From NCBI GenBank assembly GCA_021776235.1, contig JAJFGG010000098.1:1-64000 (forward strand): a stretch of DNA of 64,000 nucleotides, written 5' to 3'. The DNA is from Alphaproteobacteria bacterium. Its GTDB lineage: Bacteria; Pseudomonadota; Alphaproteobacteria; GCA-2731375. This document shows, piece by piece, positions 59,398 to 64,000 of this stretch (positions are counted from its first letter, which is position 1; each line of letters starts with the position of its first letter). Position numbers and translations under genes: made by a program. The notes under the pieces were generated by a model. The model was not told the origin of the DNA and ran no database searches. It saw only the letters and a list, made by a program, of their open reading frames with translations.

Positions 59398-61065
59398 TTA
59401 CTCCGCCGCCGTTACGACCCGGTTTTTCGCTTCCTGCAGGCAGAAGCCGTCGTAGCCGTTGGCCGCAATCTCGTCGCATTTATCGCGATAAGCACCTACG
59501 CCTCCGATATAGGGCATGAACAGCCGCGGTTTGCCGGGAACATTCGCGCCCATGTACCACGAGTTGGCTTGCGGAAAAAGCGTCTGATGGGCAACTTCGT
59601 TGACATGCCCGACCCACCCGTCCTCGGCCTCGCGGGTTGGTTCGATGCTGTCAAGATCACCCGCCCGCAGATATGCGATTCCGTCAACCACCCAGTCGAC
59701 ATGCTGCTGAATGGAAACCATCATGTTGCTGAGGACCGACGGGCTGCCGGGCCCGGTGATCATGAACATGTTCGGGAAACCTTCCGACATCAACCCAAGA
59801 TAGGTCCGCGGACCGCCACGCCATTTTTCAGTCAACGTCCGGCCGCCCCGCCCCTGGATGTCCACAGCCAGCAATGCGCCGGTCATGGCATCGAAACCAG
59901 TGGCGAAAACGATGGCATCAAACTCGAAATTGCGCCCGCCGGTAACCAGGCCGGTTTCGGTTATCTCCTCGATCGGCGCCTCTCTGACATCGACCAGGGT
60001 GACATTGTCGCGGTTGAAGGCCTCGAAATAGTCGGTGTCGACGCAGATACGTTTGGTACCGATGGGATAGTCTTTCGCCGCCAGCAACTCGGCCGCCTCC
60101 GGATCAGCCACGATGGAACGGATCTTGTCGCGCACAAACGCAGCCGCCGTATCATTCGACTGTTGGTTTGTCGCCAGGTCATTGAACGCCGCCATGAAAT
60201 AGGTGCCGCCAACCTCCCAGCGGTCCTCGTAGACCCGTTGCCGCTCGTCCTCCGAAACGGCCATGGCGGAAACCTCATTGGGGTTGGTCAGGACACCATT
60301 GCGGCTTTTGCGCGCCTCGGCGCGCAGCGACGCGTAATCCGACTTCCACTGCTGCTCGTACTCGGGCGTCATCGGGCCATTCCGGGACGGGATCGAGTAG
60401 TTTGGCGTGCGCTGGAACACCGTCAACTGCGCCGCCTGCGCCGCGATCACCGGAATAGCCTGGATCGCCGAGGAGCCCGTGCCGATAACACCGACCCGTT
60501 GGCCGGAGAAGTCGACGTCTTCATGGGGCCAATTGCCGGTGTGGTAGGTTTTGCCCGTATAGTTTTCCAGGCCCTTGAAATCCGGCACGCGGGTCGACGA
60601 CAGGCAACCCGTCGCCATGACAAGAAACGGCGCCGAGACACGGTCGCCGCGGTTCGTTTCGATCTTCCAGTAACGGCTCTCTTCATCGAAATGCGCCGCC
60701 GTGACCAGGGTGTCGAACTGGATATCGCGGCGCAGATCGAAGCGATCCGCTACATGCTCCGCATAACTTAGAATCTCGGGTTGCGCGGAAAATCGTTCGC
60801 TCCATTGCCATTCCTGCTGCAATTCCTCGGAAAACGAATAGGAGTACTGCATGCTCTCCACATCGCAGCGCGCGCCCGGATAGCGGTTCCAATACCAGGT
60901 GCCACCGACGTCGCTGGCGCCCTCGAAGACTCGTGTCCGCAGTCCCAGCCCGCGCAGTTTATGCAGCAGATAAAGGCCCGAGAAACCCGCCCCGACGACA
61001 ACTACGTCGATTTCGCTTGAACTCAAATGCTCACGGTTGTTTGGATCTGACGCTTGACTGGGCAC
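59398..61065 (-). CDS. Flavin-containing (Baeyer-Villiger-type) monooxygenase
   Basis: A 555-residue FAD/NADPH monooxygenase. Two Rossmann motifs (GAGFSG 25-30, GTGSSA 195-200) bracket the Baeyer-Villiger fingerprint YTGKTYHTGNWP (169-180; Tyr in place of the first Phe), and GGTWYWNRYPGARCDVES is typical of cyclohexanone- and cyclopentadecanone-type enzymes. It would insert oxygen next to a ketone, giving an ester or lactone. GTG at 61065 follows a perfect AAGGAGG. Its TAA stop coincides with the target duplication of the neighbouring miniature element, so the native C-terminus may have been changed by the insertion. Confidence 0.92.
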   Translation of the reverse strand: MPSQASDPNNREHLSSSEIDVVVVGAGFSGLYLLHKLRGLGLRTRVFEGASDVGGTWYWNRYPGARCDVESMQYSYSFSEELQQEWQWSERFSAQPEILSYAEHVADRFDLRRDIQFDTLVTAAHFDEESRYWKIETNRGDRVSAPFLVMATGCLSSTRVPDFKGLENYTGKTYHTGNWPHEDVDFSGQRVGVIGTGSSAIQAIPVIAAQAAQLTVFQRTPNYSIPSRNGPMTPEYEQQWKSDYASLRAEARKSRNGVLTNPNEVSAMAVSEDERQRVYEDRWEVGGTYFMAAFNDLATNQQSNDTAAAFVRDKIRSIVADPEAAELLAAKDYPIGTKRICVDTDYFEAFNRDNVTLVDVREAPIEEITETGLVTGGRNFEFDAIVFATGFDAMTGALLAVDIQGRGGRTLTEKWRGGPRTYLGLMSEGFPNMFMITGPGSPSVLSNMMVSIQQHVDWVVDGIAYLRAGDLDSIEPTREAEDGWVGHVNEVAHQTLFPQANSWYMGANVPGKPRLFMPYIGGVGAYRDKCDEIAANGYDGFCLQEAKNRVVTAAE

Positions 61066-61168
61066 ACTTTGCCTCCTTCGGACGAAATTGATAGCAAATC
61101 CAATAATACTATCGATCTCAAGTTAACGGTATAGGGAAGATGGCATCCGGGTCATCCGGGATACCGGG

Positions 61169-62488
61169 TTACAAGGCGCCATTCTTTGGCTGCACCCGTG
61201 CCGCATCCAGACGCCTGAGTTGAAACGCCAAAAGTCCGGCCTCGGCCCCATAGCCCGCCATCCAGCCAACCAGGCCGATGACGGCGCCGTTGGCTGTCAC
61301 GAAAATCAATGAGAAGCTCGAAATCAAGACCGCAACACAGATCCTGGAAACCCCGCTCGCGGCCAGCATGGTGGTGTTCTGGACTCCCGCGAGCAGGCCA
61401 CGGAAGAGCGCCGAATAAGCCCAGGCAGCCGACATCAGGAAGGCCAGCTTCAGGGCCGGCAGGCAATAGTTTCGCAGTTCCGTCTGCAAACCCATCGCGT
61501 CCACAAGAACGAAACTTTCCAGCGGTGTGTGAAATAGCACCAGGCCGATCAGTCCGAAGAAGGCAATGAGATGCAGGGCGAAGATAAAAATCGGCCGACG
61601 ATCGGCTAACGTTTTTACCAAGGCTTGCGCGGTCGAGACCAGATTGCGCATCGGGCTCATTAACAGGCTGACCAGGCCATAAATGATACTGAACGCGGCC
61701 AGGGCCAGATCCGGTTGCGCCGACATGCCAAGAAAGATGCTGATCGCGGTCACCACTCCCATCTCGGCCGAGGTATTCATCATCAATGGCCAGGAAAATC
61801 GCCACTGCTGGCGGAAACCCGGCGGCGCATGGGTGCCTGACTCGGCGCCAAGGGGCAAATTGCGGAAGATGCCCTGGGCGAAGACCAGGGCCACCGCCGT
61901 TTCCAATAGCATGCAGATTACCAGGGCCGCCGCGCCGACCGCGGCTCCCTCCAGGAATTTTGGCAGCAAGACCAGGGAGCCGCCGAGCGAGGCAAGGCGT
62001 ACGAGGGTGGCGTAGGTGATAAAAATTGTGCGCTGGTGCATCAGGATGAGGCCGAAACAGATCGACCGCGTAATCAGGATTGGCGCGCTCAGGGATAGCA
62101 GGAAGGTTGCCGATTTTGCCTGGGTCACGACAGCAGCACTGGCGCCAAACAAATCGCCGAAGGCCCAATCCCCCAGCGCCGTAAAGGCGATCGCCTGCGC
62201 CAGCAGCCACGGCAGCGCCACGATCAGGACCATGAAACGCGCCAATCGACCGAGCGCGCGTCTGGTCTTCAGGAACGCAAGTGTCAGTACCGCACAGACC
62301 TCGGTACTGCTGGAGAGTGCGAAATAGAGCGTAAACGCCACGTGAAAAGCAGCCAGGGTGACATTCTGATCAGGCGAACGCGCCAGCGCCGCATTGATGA
62401 CCGATTTCGAGATCATGTTGAGTTCGGTCATGAAAATCAGTGGCACAAAAAAGCCATAAGCAGAACGGAGTGTCACGTTGTCGGTCAT
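61169..62488 (-). CDS. Polytopic membrane protein of the MATE/MVF superfamily
   Basis: A 439-residue protein with 11-12 predicted helices and no soluble domain. It opens LRSAYGFFVPLIFMTELNMI and continues with repeated FxLSLSAPILITRSICFGLILMHQR-type stretches. A later half is similar in layout (PLMMNTSAEMGVVTAISIFLGMSAQ), consistent with the two-fold symmetry of MATE/MurJ-type flippases. The vertebrate pyrophosphate transporter ANKH has a comparable opening, but I cannot test it. The open frame goes 41 codons further up, but ATG at 62488 has AGAAGGG in front. Substrate unknown. Confidence 0.75.
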   Translation of the reverse strand: MTDNVTLRSAYGFFVPLIFMTELNMISKSVINAALARSPDQNVTLAAFHVAFTLYFALSSSTEVCAVLTLAFLKTRRALGRLARFMVLIVALPWLLAQAIAFTALGDWAFGDLFGASAAVVTQAKSATFLLSLSAPILITRSICFGLILMHQRTIFITYATLVRLASLGGSLVLLPKFLEGAAVGAAALVICMLLETAVALVFAQGIFRNLPLGAESGTHAPPGFRQQWRFSWPLMMNTSAEMGVVTAISIFLGMSAQPDLALAAFSIIYGLVSLLMSPMRNLVSTAQALVKTLADRRPIFIFALHLIAFFGLIGLVLFHTPLESFVLVDAMGLQTELRNYCLPALKLAFLMSAAWAYSALFRGLLAGVQNTTMLAASGVSRICVAVLISSFSLIFVTANGAVIGLVGWMAGYGAEAGLLAFQLRRLDAARVQPKNGAL

Positions 62489-63060
62489 GCGAACCCTTCT
62501 GAAAGAACCGGACTTTGCCCCGGCTTTGCTCAGTGATCGAAAGAAAAATACCGTTTCTTTGATCCGGTTTCGAAATCTATCGAACCAGAACTGGCCTATT
62601 GATTCCGCCAATGTGCCAGGGCGCCGTGCGCCGGCTGCTCTTGGGCGGCGGCCTAGAGACGCCGGGCCACGGCCGTCGCTCTAGCTGATTAATTCTGTAG
62701 CGAAAATAACCTGGCGGAATGGCCGCGCCGATGACACCGGACGGCCGGTATCTGACGGCCCAATAATCGGTGATGTTTTGCTGGTCTATCGGCTCGAAAC
62801 TGACAGGGGCCCTCTGGGTCGCTCGGCATTTTAACATAAACGACGTCCTCAATTCCTTTCATGATTTCTTTCTTGTTGGTGAATTCGCAAACGCGCCAAT
62901 CGCAGTTATAGTATTTATAGATTCTTTAGTTTTAACAGACATTCAGGCGTTACATCCATCTTGATACCTAACAATGAATGTTGTTCTTCAAATACTAAAG
63001 GTAATTTTTTGCTTATCAGCAGTATATCCGCATAAACAATTGGATCATATACGCCAGATA
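62489..63060. other. Gene-poor region becoming AT-rich
   Basis: About 570 bp without a convincing gene. The left part is GC-rich like the rest of the window; from about 62850 on it is clearly AT-rich, as is the small gene that follows. Short frames at 62577-62852 (minus) and 62770-62964 (plus) show no family pattern. A weak hairpin CTAGAG...CTCTAG lies at about 62653-62683. Confidence 0.45.
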
Positions 63061-63417
63061 TTAGTTATTCTCCAAAAAATACTCATTAAGGCCAATTTTT
63101 TTGTCGATTTTAGTCAGTTTCCCTATTTCATATCGAGTCCCTCTCAGGGCTGGAGGATCAAAAAAGTCGATGATTAATCCAAGCCCTTGCTGAGGTACTT
63201 TTTCGCCCGTAGCCGATGTAGAATCTGGTTGTATCTCTATCAATAACGTAAAGCCTTCAGCTTGTGTTTGAATGTCGGGCATATGGATTTTTGTGGAAAA
63301 CTGATCGCCAGGCTTCGCATGGTCAGGAAAACTGGACGCAGGGAAAAGGGCCAATGTTCCTTTCCCGTCCATAATCACCAAAATTGACGTCCGCTTAAAA
63401 ATCAATTCATCAGCCAT
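63061..63417 (-). CDS. Hypothetical protein in AT-rich segment
   Basis: A 118-residue soluble protein of no family known to me. It has alternating beta-type stretches (TSILVIMDGKGTLALFPAS, GFTLLIEIQPDSTS) and ends in a charged helical region with LTKIDKKIGLNEYFLENN. The ATG at 63417 is two codons inside a GTG start at 63423; neither has a strong ribosome binding site. Base composition is distinctly lower in GC than its left-hand neighbours, and together with the TA-like pair on its right it suggests a recently acquired or fast-evolving segment. Confidence 0.5.
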   Translation of the reverse strand: MADELIFKRTSILVIMDGKGTLALFPASSFPDHAKPGDQFSTKIHMPDIQTQAEGFTLLIEIQPDSTSATGEKVPQQGLGLIIDFFDPPALRGTRYEIGKLTKIDKKIGLNEYFLENN

Positions 63418-63610
63418 CGCCACAACTCTTTATCATAAACGTTATTCATGCAATTTAAACTAGTTTAAATATATGTATTTTACAATTTTTTAACGATGTC
63501 CGAACACTGCAAAGCCAATAAGCAACCGATGAACGAAATGATGCACAAACCGCGTCGATCAACACGCTCCACGCGTTCCTATGCGGCATATCCTGGGTAT
63601 TCACCGTCCA

Positions 63611-63949
63611 TTACACAGGCTCTTGAGGCGATTGACGAGGTCTCTGCCCTGCCGGCCGTGAAACAAGCTGCAGGCTCACCTCGATATTGTCGTCCAGGGC
63701 CCCGATCATTTTGAACAACCGGTCCAGGGTAAAGCGCCCAAGATCAGCATTGCGCAGTCGTGAAAAATCGGCGGCCGCGAATCCGGTCAGGCCAGCCGCC
63801 TTGGTCGCGGTGAGTTTGCGTTCATCAAGGATGCCAATGATTTGCGCGGCAAGGATCGCCTTGGCCTGTTTTAGGTCGGCGTCCGGATCATCAACATCGC
63901 GGAAGACATTCCCGCTGCCTCGGACCAGCTCAAACTCTTCCTGGGTCAT
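63611..63949 (-). CDS. Helix-turn-helix protein, HigA/XRE-type antitoxin-like
   Basis: A 112-residue protein with a Cro/CI-type helix-turn-helix at about 46-70 (LTATKAAGLTGFAAADFSRLRN), followed by LGRFTLDRLFKMIGALDDNIEVSL. The spacing and the sequence RFTLDRLFKMI match antitoxins and regulators partnered with small RelE/HigB- or Gp49-like toxins. The upstream gene (63946-64000, cut by the window edge) overlaps its start by 4 bp (ATGA), as toxin-antitoxin pairs usually do. AAGGAG stands 8 bp before the ATG. Confidence 0.8.
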   Translation of the reverse strand: MTQEEFELVRGSGNVFRDVDDPDADLKQAKAILAAQIIGILDERKLTATKAAGLTGFAAADFSRLRNADLGRFTLDRLFKMIGALDDNIEVSLQLVSRPAGQRPRQSPQEPV

Positions 63950-64000
63950 TGCAATAGCTCCTTTCTCAGGCGTTTCAACCTGTCGCGGATCAAATCGACC
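63946..64000 (-). CDS. C-terminal end of an upstream gene, probable toxin (partial)
   Basis: Only the last 17 codons are inside the window, reading VDLIRDRLKRLRKELLQ and a TGA that overlaps the ATG of the antitoxin-like gene. The basic, helical C-terminus and the coupling suggest the toxin of the pair, but too little is visible to name its family. Confidence 0.55.
   Translation of the reverse strand, partial: VDLIRDRLKRLRKELLQ

Noticed and set aside
61152..62210. 352-codon minus-strand frame over the MATE-like gene
   Set aside because: Same region in another frame; composition rich in Gly, Arg and Cys and no helices, whereas the chosen frame gives a clean polytopic membrane protein.
63496..63714. 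72-codon plus-strand frame
   Set aside because: Its last third overlaps the antitoxin-like gene and it ends in Arg/Pro-rich shadow sequence; the first part is too short to judge.
1..64000. tRNA, rRNA, CRISPR arrays or prophage genes
   Set aside because: I looked for tRNA T-loop/acceptor patterns, evenly spaced short repeats and phage structural or integrase genes and found none that hold up.

Overview
The window looks like chromosomal DNA of a GC-rich, free-living alphaproteobacterium, probably Rhodospirillales-like. The signs are rpsT directly upstream of dnaA, a coq7-dsbB-DedA-like cluster, an intracellular polyhydroxyalkanoate depolymerase, and many SDR, acyl-CoA dehydrogenase, amidase and flavoprotein catabolic genes. 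I saw no rRNA, tRNA, CRISPR array or complete transposase gene. The lineage call is inference from gene content and order.

Left end (1-8.4 kb). After an SDR gene and two small exported proteins comes the most unusual locus, at 2680-7106: apbE, a Tat-exported corrinoid/Fe-S reductive dehalogenase (RdhA), a small three-helix membrane anchor (RdhB-like), a NosR/RdhC-like polytopic flavoprotein with a covalent-FMN motif and two CxxxCP motifs, and an unrecognised 77-residue membrane protein. This reads as a complete respiratory-type reductive dehalogenase module. It is followed by a DUF4410-type lipoprotein, a 22-bp tandem repeat and the stump of an IS481-type transposase. By eye the stretch is less GC-rich than the rest, which fits lateral acquisition.

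Middle (8.4-31 kb). Here lie a flavoprotein of the dihydrolipoamide dehydrogenase fold without its redox cysteines, a YibH-like HlyD pair, a metallo-beta-lactamase-fold enzyme, a TupC-like ABC ATPase, and rpsT-dnaA separated by a 777-bp AT-rich spacer. They are followed by a SCO protein, a hybrid histidine kinase with its CheY partner, phaZ, a YcgN protein, a DapA-like aldolase, two tandem APH-like kinases, and a LysR regulator divergent from a cytochrome c'. A striking palindromic operator array sits between the last two.

Right half (31-64 kb). CtpA, Coq7, DsbB and a DedA-like protein form a compact minus-strand cluster. A catabolic minus-strand run follows (fused CydDC-like exporter, phytanoyl-CoA dioxygenase-like, polysaccharide deacetylase-like, GAF, hydrolase, LLM flavin oxidoreductase). 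After that come a PAS-rich hybrid kinase, a CinA protein with a degenerate deamidase domain, a two-gene HupE-type membrane unit, and further hydroxyacid, thiamine-diphosphate, acyl-CoA and Baeyer-Villiger-type enzymes plus a MATE-like transporter. The window ends in an AT-rich stretch with a toxin-antitoxin-like pair.

Three palindromic miniature elements (55-149, 35501-35632, 59139-59397) are scattered through the window. The first and third share a 50-bp core. Two of the three overlap or touch the stop codon of a neighbouring gene.
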